Shown here one piece after another: positions 24,636-33,724 of a stretch of 55,146 nucleotides of DNA. The stretch covers positions 1 through 55,146 of the forward strand of contig JAFSTN010000022.1 of the NCBI GenBank assembly GCA_017450485.1. Direction: 5' to 3'. The translations under genes and the position numbers were made by a program. The notes under the pieces are model-generated. The model was not told the DNA's origin, did no database searches, and saw nothing but the letters and a program-made list of their open reading frames with translations. Positions within the stretch are counted from its first letter, which is position 1, and each line of letters opens with the position of its first letter. Source of the stretch: Lachnospiraceae bacterium (lineage in GTDB: Bacteria > Bacillota > Clostridia > Lachnospirales > Lachnospiraceae).

Positions 24636-26870
24636 TTAAGTATAAACCTTCTCAGGCGGCAGATGTTTGATCAGGGCGGCTTCGAGCTCCTCGCCGTGGA
24701 TAGGCTTGGACAGGTAATCCGCAAAGCCGATCCGCTTGTATTCCTCCTCAGCGCCGCTGACCACATTGGCGGTGAGCATGATCACGGGAGTGTCTGTGTT
24801 GAGCCCCTCCTTGCTGATCACATTGAAAGTCTGTATGCCGTCCGGTTCGGGCATGCGGTGATCGAGCAGTATCAGGTCGTACTTTGTATCACGACACATC
24901 TCGATAGCCTTATCGCCGCCGGATGCTGTATCGCACTGTATCAGCGTGCTCTTGAGGAGTGCCTGTGCGACCTTCAGATTGAGCTTCGCGTCATCGACGA
25001 TCAGGATACGGGCATCGGGTGCACGGAAGCTCTCCTTGTATTCTTTCCTGCCTGTGTCGATGTGCTTCTTAAACTCACCTACAGGCGTCTTATCCACGAT
25101 CTTCTGCGGGATCACTATGGTGAAAACGGAACCCTGGCCGGGTGTGCTATGTACCGATATCGTGCCGTGCATCAGAGTGACGAGCTCTTTGGTAATGGCG
25201 AGCCCCAGACCGGTTCCCTGTATGGTGGCATTCTCTTTCTCATTGATGCGTTTGAATGCATCGAAGAGATAGTTGATGTCCTCCTGCTCGATGCCGATGC
25301 CCGTGTCGGATACGGTGATGACCATATCGCGCACATCGCTCGCGGTGCCCTCGTCGGACATATGGACCTTGACTCCGCCTTCGCGTGTGTACTTGATCGC
25401 GTTGGAGATGATGTTGGTCATGATCTGGCGCACCAGCTTCTCGTCGCCCATCAGCCTCGACGGTATCGTCTCATCACAGGTGACTTCTATATACAGATCC
25501 TTCGACTCGGCCATCTGGTCGAAGTAATGATAACACTCTCTGAGCAGGTCGTGCGGGTTGTACTCCACCGGGATGATGTCCATCCTGTTGGCCTCGATCT
25601 TTGAGAAATCAAGCACATCATTGATGAGACTGAGCAGCGTATCACCGGAGAGTTTGATGCTCTCTGCGTATTCCCGCAGTTGCGGGTCATCGGTGGATCG
25701 CAGGATCATCTCGTTCATACCCAGTACGGAGTTGAGGGGAGTACGGATCTCATGAGACATATTGGCGAGGAAGGTGCTCTTGGCTTTATTGGCTTCGTTC
25801 GCCTGATCTCTCGCTGACTCGATCTCGGCGAGGTAGTGAACCTGCTCCGTGTTATCCTCCACCAGAAAGTAGGATCCTATCAGCCGCGACCTGGAATCCT
25901 TCAGATGCGTATACCTGATCAGATAGTGTTCGGTGACGACAGCATCGCCACACCCCGCATCATCGCGGTTCACGGTCTGCGTGTAAGCATGCTCACCTGT
26001 GGCCTCGCCTTTTGCATGCAGCGCCTCCAGAACCGTATGCACCGGCTCGCAGCTTAAGTTATATTCGGAGGGTTCGATAGAGAATCTCTGTCTGGAAAAG
26101 GCGTTTGCATAGATGCAGTTGTCGGCGATATCGAACAGTATGAGTCCCTCGTTCATATCGTCCACCGCCCGGCCTATCGACGAGACCATCAGCCCCTGCG
26201 GCACGAGCTTCTGTATGGAAAAGTAGATCAACGTGCCGGCGAGGGCATAGAACATCACCGATGCGTCGAGCGGGAGCTCGAACATCATATAAGCGATATT
26301 CAGTGCGACTACCAGTAGCAGGACCGACAGTATGATCACATATTTGGTACGGTAGAAGCTGTAGCTGTTTACTATCCTGTACAGGATGAAGATAAAGGCG
26401 ATGATGATAGCTACATAGTCAATGGTCAGGTGCAGATAGAACGGCAGGAAAGGTCTGGTCTGATAGAATATGACACTGGCGCTGTCACGCTTGGCGAACA
26501 CATAGAATTCATGATCAAAAAACGTATTCAGGAGGATGGAGACCGAATCCAGTGCCATGACAACGGCGGCAACCGGTGCCATCCCGCGGAGTGCCTGTTC
26601 ATGTTCCGTATACTCCAGACAGAAACCGACGAGAAAGAACAGGATCCAGTCAATAGATGCGAAATAGAAACTGTACGCAATATGTGCGAGAAGATTGCTG
26701 AATGAGAAAGCGATCAGGATATTGGCATAGATGGCTACGATACCTGCCAAAAGGGTCCTCTTCAGCCATCGGGCATAGAGCCTGTTGATGCGATCGGTAG
26801 CCCGGGCAGTGAAATACAGAGCACATACCGCCAGGCAATCTATAATAACGAAAATGATCTTAGTCAGCAT
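24636..26870 (-). CDS. hybrid histidine kinase with 7TM-type N-terminus and receiver
   Basis: A 744-residue membrane hybrid kinase. Residues 1-230 form about seven to eight helices in the style of 7TM histidine-kinase sensor modules (IDWILFFLVGFCLEYTEHE), followed by a PAS-like domain (about 235-350). DHp comes next with an intact His (MSHEIRTPLNSVLGMNEM), then HATPase with NIISNAIKYT, DTGIGI and GTGLGLAIT, and a receiver (LIVDDAK, phosphoacceptor in LILLDHRMPEPDG, KPIHGEELE). All catalytic residues are present, in contrast to the two degenerate relatives in this window. It sits between a diguanylate cyclase gene and a membrane-protein gene on the same strand. The signal is unknown. Confidence 0.92.
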   Translation of the reverse strand: MLTKIIFVIIDCLAVCALYFTARATDRINRLYARWLKRTLLAGIVAIYANILIAFSFSNLLAHIAYSFYFASIDWILFFLVGFCLEYTEHEQALRGMAPVAAVVMALDSVSILLNTFFDHEFYVFAKRDSASVIFYQTRPFLPFYLHLTIDYVAIIIAFIFILYRIVNSYSFYRTKYVIILSVLLLVVALNIAYMMFELPLDASVMFYALAGTLIYFSIQKLVPQGLMVSSIGRAVDDMNEGLILFDIADNCIYANAFSRQRFSIEPSEYNLSCEPVHTVLEALHAKGEATGEHAYTQTVNRDDAGCGDAVVTEHYLIRYTHLKDSRSRLIGSYFLVEDNTEQVHYLAEIESARDQANEANKAKSTFLANMSHEIRTPLNSVLGMNEMILRSTDDPQLREYAESIKLSGDTLLSLINDVLDFSKIEANRMDIIPVEYNPHDLLRECYHYFDQMAESKDLYIEVTCDETIPSRLMGDEKLVRQIMTNIISNAIKYTREGGVKVHMSDEGTASDVRDMVITVSDTGIGIEQEDINYLFDAFKRINEKENATIQGTGLGLAITKELVTLMHGTISVHSTPGQGSVFTIVIPQKIVDKTPVGEFKKHIDTGRKEYKESFRAPDARILIVDDAKLNLKVAQALLKSTLIQCDTASGGDKAIEMCRDTKYDLILLDHRMPEPDGIQTFNVISKEGLNTDTPVIMLTANVVSGAEEEYKRIGFADYLSKPIHGEELEAALIKHLPPEKVYT

Positions 26871-26906
26871 AATATCCCGTCAGCAAATGAACTTAAATGA
26901 CCGGGG

Positions 26907-27986
26907 TCAATAGACCACCTTGTTACGGCCTGTATCCTTACCTGTATACAGCTTCGTGTCGGCTGTTTTGATCGTCTTGTCCGTGGTCTGGAAGAATCCG
27001 TGTTCCTCGAGACCGAATGTCATGGTCACCATGATCTTGGTGCCATCATATTCGGTAACCGCCTCGGACAGACGCCGTCTGAAATTATCCAGTACCATAT
27101 ATGCGTCATCCCCGTTCGTATCGGTAAATACGAGCAGGAATTCCTCGCCGCCCCAGCGGGCGCAATATCCCTTTTTATCCATGAACTTCATGATCAGTTC
27201 GGATATGTTCTTGAGAACCTCATCCCCCGCATCATGACCGTAGGTGTCGTTTACACGCTTGAAGTGGTCGATATCGCCGATAGCGATCGAGATGGTCGAA
27301 TCCTTGTCGCGATCGATCTCCTCGAGTACATCGAGTATGGCGCGACGGTTGGGCAGACGGGTGAGCGGATCGGTGTCCGCTGCGAGCTTCAGCTTCTGGT
27401 TGGCCAGATAGAGCTGTCTCTCGGCCTCCACCTGGTGCCTGGTATATGACATACCTATGATCACGATATTGAATGCCAGACACAACTCATTCAACACTCT
27501 GACACGGGCTTCCACCGCAGAATCCGGATCCAGGGGATAGTTGAATGTATTGAGCAACGCTACTGCGTTGAGTATGATGGAAACGAGAACGATGCCCGTA
27601 CACAGGAATATCTTGATGTCAAAAGTGATATGCGTTTCGAGCAGAAGCAGTATCAGCGCCACATACAGGAAATATTGGAAACCGCTGGCCATCCCCAGAA
27701 CACCGGACAGATATATCGCTGTCAGCCCCATGCAGGAGATAAATACCATACGCGTGGAACGTGACTTGGAACGGTATGTGTTGATGAAAAGGAGTATCTG
27801 GATGAGCGTCACGACACAGAGTACCATGGCATGAGTGTTGACACCCTGTTTGAAAAGTATCAGAGCCAGGAAGAGATAGTAAATGAACTGTACCAGGCAT
27901 TCGAGTCGAACCCTCAGTACATCGTCACCGCGTCCGGCAGCTTCGTCCGAACCTTTATTGAAAAAATCCAAAATACCGGATGACAT
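26907..27986 (-). CDS. membrane diguanylate cyclase (GGDEF domain)
   Basis: A 359-residue protein. Residues 1-185 contain about six membrane helices, then a GGDEF domain (LAADTDPLTRLPNRRAILD near 197, IAIGDIDHFKRVNDTYGHDAGD, active-site GGEEF in CARWGGEEFLLVF). The GGEEF signature and the metal-binding IGDIDHFK are intact, so c-di-GMP synthesis is expected. The RxxD inhibitory site usually five residues before GGEEF is not present. It is the first gene of a reverse-strand operon with the hybrid kinase and membrane protein, and AGAGGAAGTGAGG lies upstream of its ATG. Confidence 0.92.
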   Translation of the reverse strand: MSSGILDFFNKGSDEAAGRGDDVLRVRLECLVQFIYYLFLALILFKQGVNTHAMVLCVVTLIQILLFINTYRSKSRSTRMVFISCMGLTAIYLSGVLGMASGFQYFLYVALILLLLETHITFDIKIFLCTGIVLVSIILNAVALLNTFNYPLDPDSAVEARVRVLNELCLAFNIVIIGMSYTRHQVEAERQLYLANQKLKLAADTDPLTRLPNRRAILDVLEEIDRDKDSTISIAIGDIDHFKRVNDTYGHDAGDEVLKNISELIMKFMDKKGYCARWGGEEFLLVFTDTNGDDAYMVLDNFRRRLSEAVTEYDGTKIMVTMTFGLEEHGFFQTTDKTIKTADTKLYTGKDTGRNKVVY

Positions 27987-28036
27987 TTCAACACCTCACT
28001 TCCTCTATAATACTACAAAAATATCAAAATGTTTTA

Positions 28037-28042
28037 TATAAT
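28037..28042 (+). promoter_or_regulatory. -10 element upstream of the ABC exporter genes
   Basis: A perfect TATAAT in an AT-rich stretch; no clear -35 is found at 17 bases. Transcription would start near 28049. That makes the ATG at 28049 leaderless, whereas the ATG at 28091 would have a normal leader. This favours 28091 as the start of the first ABC gene. Confidence 0.4.
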
Positions 28043-28090
28043 TAAAAAATGCAGACTTCGGGGAAAAGAAAAGAAAATAAGGCAAAAGAA

Positions 28091-29944
28091 ATGAGCAGAT
28101 CACAGACGATCGCGTTCTTTCTGCGCGGGAGCGTGCGCTTCTTCGTGATCGGCATGATACTGTCTCTGCTCGTGGCTCTGCTTGATATGATCGGCCCCAA
28201 GATCGTACAGTACACGATCGATTATGTCCTCGGTGATGAAGCAGGTCCGACCGCCATAGCGCAGTACGCGATCATGGCGTGCGGCGGCAGGGAATACATA
28301 CGTGCGCATCTGTATATTCCGGCCGGTATAGTCATACTGATAGCGGTCTTCAGTGCCCTGTTCAGATATCTGTACAGAGTGTTCTCATCCATGGGTGCGG
28401 AGAAGCTGATTTGTCGTATGCGTGATGAGCTTTTTGCGCATATACTTCGTCTGCCTGTATCCTGGCACGGCCGGAATCATACCGGAGACATCATCCAGAG
28501 ATGCACATCCGACGTGGAGACTGTCAGAAACTTCCTGTCGGAGCAGATGATGACTCTCTTCAGAGTAGGCATTCTGGTCGGCTTCAGCCTGTTCTTCATG
28601 ATCAGCATCAGTCCGTCGCTTACTGCGATGTCAGCAATATTCGTGCCGGTCATCATAGGTTACTCCGTTTTCTTCCATAACAGGATCGCAGCCAGTTTCC
28701 TCAAAGCGGACGAGGAGGAGGGCAAGCTGTCCTCGATCGCACAGGAGAATCTGACCGGTGTGAGGGTCGTGCGCGCATTCGGGCGGGAGCAGTTCGAACG
28801 GGAAAGATTTGAGACACAGAATCGTGGCTATACCCGGATGTGGATCAGGCTCATGGCGTGGCTCTCCGCTTTCTGGTGCTCGAATGACCTGATCAGCGGA
28901 TCGCAGATCATGCTCGTGATAGCGATGGGCGCTGTCTTCTGCGTGCGCGGACGTATCACGACGGGACAGTATATCGCATTCGTATCATATAACGGCATGC
29001 TGACATGGCCTGTCAGAGAGCTGGGGCGGGTGATATCCGACATGAGTAAGGCCGGCATATCTATCGACCGTATCCGGTATATCATGAACTCCGAACCGGA
29101 GCCGCTGCGCACGGACACAGACGAAGCCGCCGATACAGCAGCCACCACGGACTCCGGCGCTGCCACCGCCTTCCGTGCACCGTGTACCGATTCCCTCGGC
29201 GCCGCGCCCCTTGACATCGTATTCGATCATGTGAGCTTCTCGTACGACGAAGGTACCGAAGTGCTGCACGATGTGAACCTGACCATCCCCGCCGGTACCA
29301 CGCTCGGCATCCTGGGAGCGACGGGCGCAGGCAAGTCCACCCTGATCCACCTTCTGGACAGACTCTATGATCTGCCCCGTGATAATGGAACCATAACCAT
29401 CGGTGGCAGGGATATCCGCAGCATAGACAGACGCGCATTGCGTAAGTACATCGGCCTGGTCCTTCAGGAACCATTCCTCCTATCGGGCACCCTGGCTGAG
29501 AACATATCGATCACGAAGCCCGGCGAACCGGACATGGAGGCTGTCCGTGAAGCAGCCCGCGTAGCGGCTCTCGATGAGACGGTAGACAGGTTTACGGACG
29601 GATACGAGACATATGTGGGCGAGCGCGGAGTGACGCTGTCCGGCGGACAGAAGCAGCGTACGGCCATAGCACAGATCGTGATGGCAGATACACCGGTGAT
29701 GATCTTTGATGATTCACTGTCAGCGGTCGACACACAGACCGATGCCCGCATCAGACATAATCTGCTCGAGCACACCGCAGGCTCGAGCGTGATACTCATT
29801 TCTCACCGCATAACCACACTGATGCAGGCGGACTGCATAGCAGTAATCGATCACGGACGCATCGTGGAGCAGGGCTCGCATGAAGAGCTGCTCGCACTCG
29901 GCGGCCTGTACAGACATATATATGACATACAGACATCATATTAA
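28091..29944 (+). CDS. ABC exporter half-transporter, subunit with degenerate Walker B
   Basis: A 617-residue type IV ABC exporter half: six membrane helices (about 15-310) and a C-terminal nucleotide-binding domain. It has Walker A GATGAGKST, Q-loop VLQEPFLLSGT, signature LSGGQKQR and H-switch ISHRITT. Walker B reads PVMIFDDSLSAVD, with Asp in place of the catalytic Glu. An Ala/Thr-rich stretch of about 30 residues (EAADTAATTDSGAATAF) is inserted between the membrane and nucleotide domains. It pairs with the next gene, whose signature is the altered one, giving one dead and one live ATP site. The substrate (drug, lipid or peptide) is unknown. A start at 28049 is possible. Confidence 0.88.
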   Translation: MSRSQTIAFFLRGSVRFFVIGMILSLLVALLDMIGPKIVQYTIDYVLGDEAGPTAIAQYAIMACGGREYIRAHLYIPAGIVILIAVFSALFRYLYRVFSSMGAEKLICRMRDELFAHILRLPVSWHGRNHTGDIIQRCTSDVETVRNFLSEQMMTLFRVGILVGFSLFFMISISPSLTAMSAIFVPVIIGYSVFFHNRIAASFLKADEEEGKLSSIAQENLTGVRVVRAFGREQFERERFETQNRGYTRMWIRLMAWLSAFWCSNDLISGSQIMLVIAMGAVFCVRGRITTGQYIAFVSYNGMLTWPVRELGRVISDMSKAGISIDRIRYIMNSEPEPLRTDTDEAADTAATTDSGAATAFRAPCTDSLGAAPLDIVFDHVSFSYDEGTEVLHDVNLTIPAGTTLGILGATGAGKSTLIHLLDRLYDLPRDNGTITIGGRDIRSIDRRALRKYIGLVLQEPFLLSGTLAENISITKPGEPDMEAVREAARVAALDETVDRFTDGYETYVGERGVTLSGGQKQRTAIAQIVMADTPVMIFDDSLSAVDTQTDARIRHNLLEHTAGSSVILISHRITTLMQADCIAVIDHGRIVEQGSHEELLALGGLYRHIYDIQTSY

Positions 29945-31709
29945 TCTTATTAAAAAGTACATACCGAAGATCCTTCTTATGATCCTGCTGGGATTCATAG
30001 CGAGCCTGATCGACGCGGCATCGCCGCTTTTTAACCGCTATGCGCTCGATCATTTCGTTGCAAAAGGAACCCTGGACGGAATGCCCGTCTTCCTCATGAT
30101 CTATTTTGCCTTGCTGATATTCTATGTGCTGGAGAATTTCCTGTGCACATATATATGCGGTCAGGTGGAAATGAGCGTGGACAGGGACCTGAGAAACCTG
30201 GCATTCAACCATCTGCAGGAGCTGTCTTTCTCGTACTTCAACCAGCATAACGTCGGCTATATCCATGCCAGAGTCATGAGCGATACGGGTAAGATCGGTG
30301 TGATGGTCGCATGGCGTCTGATGGACATAGTATGGAACGGATCTTACGTGATATGTGTGGTCATCATGATGTTCATCCTCAACTGGAAGCTCGCGCTGAT
30401 GGTCTCGGTGCTCGTGCCCATAGTGACCGTGCTGATCATGATCTTCCAGAGAAAGCTCGTCGTGGTTAACAGGCATATCAGGGAACTCAATTCCACCATC
30501 ACAGGCGACTTGAACGAAGGCATCATAGGAGCGAGATCGATCAAAGCACTGGCAGTAGAAGACAGGATACACGATGACTTTAAGCGTGATACCGAGAATA
30601 TGCGGCGTACATCGGTCAGAGCTTCACACTATTCGGCGCTGTTCACCTCGTCGGTGACCATGATGTCGTCGGCTGCCCTGGCGATAGTCCTGTGGCGCGG
30701 CGGCTACATCACGATGCAGGGAGTGATACATATAGGCACGCTTGCGGTCTTTCTCACATATGCCCTGAACCTGATGGAACCCATACAGTGGATCATCACG
30801 ACCATGTCCGAGATGATCATGACTCAGGTCAATATCGAGCGTCTGACCGGGCTGCTGGATACCGCATCGGACGTGACCGACTCACCCGAGGTCATAGAGA
30901 AATACGGAGATACCTTCCACCCGAAAAGGGAAAACTGGGAACCGCTGCACGGTGATATCGTGTTTAAGGATGTATCGTTCCACTATCCCGATGGAGAGGA
31001 GTATGTGCTCGATCACTTCGACCTGACTGTTAAGCACGGCACGAACGTCGCCATAGTCGGAGAGACCGGCGCCGGCAAGTCGACACTGGTCAATCTGGTT
31101 TGCAGATTCTACGAGCCCACCTCCGGTCAGGTGCTCATAGACGGACGTGATGTCAGGGAGAGATCGCAACTCTGGCTCCACAGCAATATCGGTTACGTAT
31201 TGCAGACCCCGCACCTTTTCTCGGGGACCATACGTGACAACCTGAGGTACGGAAAGCCCGATGCGACCGACGAGCAGATATGGGATGCATTGAAGCTGGT
31301 GAGCGCGGACGGCATCGTGAATCGCATGGAGAAAAAGCTCGACAGCGATGTCGGTGAGGGAGGCGATATGCTCTCCACCGGTGAGAAACAGCTGCTGTCA
31401 TTCGCACGCGCCCTGCTTGCGGATCCGAGGATACTCGTGCTCGATGAGGCCACGGCTTCGATAGACACGGTCACGGAGAAAGCTATCCAGGATGCCATAT
31501 CGACAGTCACCAGAGGGCGGACTTCTTTCGTTATAGCACACCGTTTGTCAACGATAATCGGTGCCGATATCATACTGGTAGTGGATGACGGACGCATCGT
31601 GGAGCAGGGCTCTCATCGCGAGCTCATGGCGAAGCAGGGAGTGTACTATGCATTGTTCACGAGACAGTATGAGGAACTTGCGTGGGATCGTGTGACTCTG
31701 TTAGAATGA
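29922..31709 (+). CDS. ABC exporter half-transporter, partner with canonical Walker B
   Basis: A 595-residue partner of the preceding gene. It has six membrane helices, then a nucleotide-binding domain with Walker A GETGAGKST, Q-loop YVLQTPHLFSGT, an altered signature LSTGEKQ, canonical Walker B ILVLDEATASID and H-switch IAHRLST. It overlaps the upstream gene by 23 bases. An earlier in-frame ATG at 29880 is possible but lies deeper in that gene. The combination is that of heterodimeric exporters such as TM287/288 and BmrCD. Confidence 0.9.
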   Translation: MTYRHHINLIKKYIPKILLMILLGFIASLIDAASPLFNRYALDHFVAKGTLDGMPVFLMIYFALLIFYVLENFLCTYICGQVEMSVDRDLRNLAFNHLQELSFSYFNQHNVGYIHARVMSDTGKIGVMVAWRLMDIVWNGSYVICVVIMMFILNWKLALMVSVLVPIVTVLIMIFQRKLVVVNRHIRELNSTITGDLNEGIIGARSIKALAVEDRIHDDFKRDTENMRRTSVRASHYSALFTSSVTMMSSAALAIVLWRGGYITMQGVIHIGTLAVFLTYALNLMEPIQWIITTMSEMIMTQVNIERLTGLLDTASDVTDSPEVIEKYGDTFHPKRENWEPLHGDIVFKDVSFHYPDGEEYVLDHFDLTVKHGTNVAIVGETGAGKSTLVNLVCRFYEPTSGQVLIDGRDVRERSQLWLHSNIGYVLQTPHLFSGTIRDNLRYGKPDATDEQIWDALKLVSADGIVNRMEKKLDSDVGEGGDMLSTGEKQLLSFARALLADPRILVLDEATASIDTVTEKAIQDAISTVTRGRTSFVIAHRLSTIIGADIILVVDDGRIVEQGSHRELMAKQGVYYALFTRQYEELAWDRVTLLE

Positions 31710-31736
31710 TTCTAGTTTATTTAAGGGGGATTACAT

Positions 31737-32360
31737 ATGGATAACAAAGCGATGTACAAACTTTCGTACGGCCTCTTTGTGCTGACCGCTCATGCGGATG
31801 ACCGGCATAACGGCTGTATCATCAACACGGCCATTCAGGCCGCGTCAGAGCCCAACCAGATCAGCATATGCGTGAATAAGGCGAACCACACTCATGACAT
31901 GATCATACAGAGCGGCGAGTTTACCGTGTCGATCATCAGTGAGAAAGCTACTTTCGACCTGTTCAAGAGATTCGGTTTCGCATCCGGCAGGGATACGGAC
32001 AAGTTCGCGGGCTTCAGCAGCTTCGGTACAGGTGCGAACGGGATCAGGTATATCACCGAAGGAACGAATGCGTATATATCTGTGAAGGTTACGCAGACGA
32101 GTGATCTGGGATCGCACACCATGTTCGTCGGCACGATCACCGATATGGCGGTTCTGGACGATGCGGCCAGTGCTACGTATGCATATTATTTCGAGAACAT
32201 CAAGCCGAAGCCCGAGGCAGTCGGAACCACTCCGGACGGACAGACCGTATGGAGATGCAAGATCTGCGGATATGAGTATGTGGGCGAGGAACTTCCGGAT
32301 GATTTCATCTGCCCGATCTGCAAGCACCCCGCCAGTGATTTTGAGAAAGTAACCAAATAA
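31737..32360 (+). CDS. flavoredoxin (flavin reductase domain) fused to rubredoxin
   Basis: A 207-residue redox protein. Residues 5-155 are an FMN-binding flavin-reductase-like domain (LFVLTAHADDRHNGCIINTAIQA, EFTVSIISE, FVGTITDMAVLD). A C-terminal rubredoxin follows (WRCKICGYEYVGEELPDDF, then CPICKHPASDF) with all four iron-ligating cysteines. This is the high-molecular-weight rubredoxin seen in anaerobes, where it passes electrons to flavodiiron proteins that reduce oxygen or NO. It stands between the exporter genes and citrate synthase with AAGGGG before the ATG. Rubrerythrin and desulfoferrodoxin elsewhere in the window belong to the same oxidative-defence repertoire. Confidence 0.93.
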   Translation: MDNKAMYKLSYGLFVLTAHADDRHNGCIINTAIQAASEPNQISICVNKANHTHDMIIQSGEFTVSIISEKATFDLFKRFGFASGRDTDKFAGFSSFGTGANGIRYITEGTNAYISVKVTQTSDLGSHTMFVGTITDMAVLDDAASATYAYYFENIKPKPEAVGTTPDGQTVWRCKICGYEYVGEELPDDFICPICKHPASDFEKVTK

Positions 32361-32387
32361 CTCCCCCCTCGTATATAGGAGGATATC

Positions 32388-33716
32388 ATGCACGAAACTA
32401 TCAGAGATTATGCTGCCAGGCAGTCCGAACTATGCCGCCGACACGACACGATTTCCGATGATCTGTTCGTAGAGTACGGAGTAAACCGCGGACTGCGTGA
32501 TGTAAACGGAAAAGGAGTCCTGACCGGACTCACTACGATCTCAGAGATCATATCATTCAAGGATATAGACGGCGAACATACGCCTGTGGACGGTGAGCTC
32601 TGGTATCGCGGATATAAGGTCAATACACTTATCAATGAACTCATGCAGGGTGAGCTCGGTTTTGAGAGGACGGCATACCTGCTGATCTTCGGCGAGAAAC
32701 CGGATGCAAAACAGCTGAAGGAGTTCAGCACTGCGCTGGGCCTGTGCAGGAGACTGCCCACGAACTTCACCCGCGATGTCATCATGAAGGCTCCGTCGAA
32801 GGATATCATGAACACGATGACGAGGTCCATCCTGACACTCGCGAGCTATGACAAGAACACGGCAGACCTGTCGATAGAGAACTGCCTGCGTCAGTGCATA
32901 CAGCTGATCGCGGAGTTCCCGATGCTCGCATGCTATGCTTATCATGCATACAATCATTATGAGCATGATGACAGCATGTACATACACCGCCCCGACAAGT
33001 CGCTGTCGACTGCGGAGAACTTCCTGCGCATGATCCGTCCCGACAGGAAATATACGGAGCTCGAGGCACGGGTACTGGATGTGGCCATGATCCTGCATAT
33101 GGAGCACGGCGGAGGCAACAACTCGACTTTCACGACCAGAGTCGTAACCTCGGCAGGTACGGATACATACTCGGCGATCGCTGCCGCGATGAGCTCTCTG
33201 AAAGGCGCAAAGCACGGCGGTGCGAATATCAAGGTCATGGAGATGATGGCCGATATACGTGCGCATGTCAGCGACATCACCGACCGCGAAGAGGTCAGGG
33301 CGTATGTGGCCAGGATACTGAACGGAGATGTGTTCGATCATCAGGGACTCGTATACGGCCTCGGGCATGCGATCTACTCTCTGTCCGATCCTAGAGAGAG
33401 GATATTCCACGGGTTCGTGAATAAACTGGCCGATGCCAAGGGCAGAAGCCGTGATATGGAGTTCTACGAGATAGTCAGTGAGGAAGCCATAGATCTGATC
33501 TGTGAGAAGAGACGCATCTTCAAGGGCGTATGTCCGAACGTCGATTTCTACAGCGGCTTCGTATATGACATGCTCGGGATACCGACGGAGCTCTACACAC
33601 CGATATTCGCGATAGCGAGGATCGTGGGCTGGAGCGCACACCGTATCGAGGAGCTCATAGGTATGAACAAGATCATCCGTCCCGCATACATGAGCGTGAT
33701 GGAAGAAAAGGAATAA
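32388..33716 (+). CDS. citrate synthase
   Basis: A 442-residue citrate synthase condensing acetyl-CoA and oxaloacetate. Family blocks are visible: LWYRGYKVNTLINEL near residue 68, ILHMEHGGGNNSTFTTR near 236, LKGAKHGGANIKVMEMM near 272, and the C-terminal active-site region GLGHAIYSLSDPRER with NVDFYSGFVYDMLGIP. The catalytic His and Asp positions appear conserved. AGGAGG precedes the ATG. The stop is 8 bases before the lacI-type gene, so cotranscription is likely although the functional link is not obvious. No other TCA-cycle gene is in the window. Confidence 0.94.
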   Translation: MHETIRDYAARQSELCRRHDTISDDLFVEYGVNRGLRDVNGKGVLTGLTTISEIISFKDIDGEHTPVDGELWYRGYKVNTLINELMQGELGFERTAYLLIFGEKPDAKQLKEFSTALGLCRRLPTNFTRDVIMKAPSKDIMNTMTRSILTLASYDKNTADLSIENCLRQCIQLIAEFPMLACYAYHAYNHYEHDDSMYIHRPDKSLSTAENFLRMIRPDRKYTELEARVLDVAMILHMEHGGGNNSTFTTRVVTSAGTDTYSAIAAAMSSLKGAKHGGANIKVMEMMADIRAHVSDITDREEVRAYVARILNGDVFDHQGLVYGLGHAIYSLSDPRERIFHGFVNKLADAKGRSRDMEFYEIVSEEAIDLICEKRRIFKGVCPNVDFYSGFVYDMLGIPTELYTPIFAIARIVGWSAHRIEELIGMNKIIRPAYMSVMEEKE

Positions 33717-33724
33717 GGCAGAAA

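Noticed and set aside
28049-28091. Leaderless start of the first ABC gene at 28049
   Set aside because: The in-frame ATG at 28091 gives a normal leader from the same -10 element and a more typical N-terminus, so leaderless translation is not needed.
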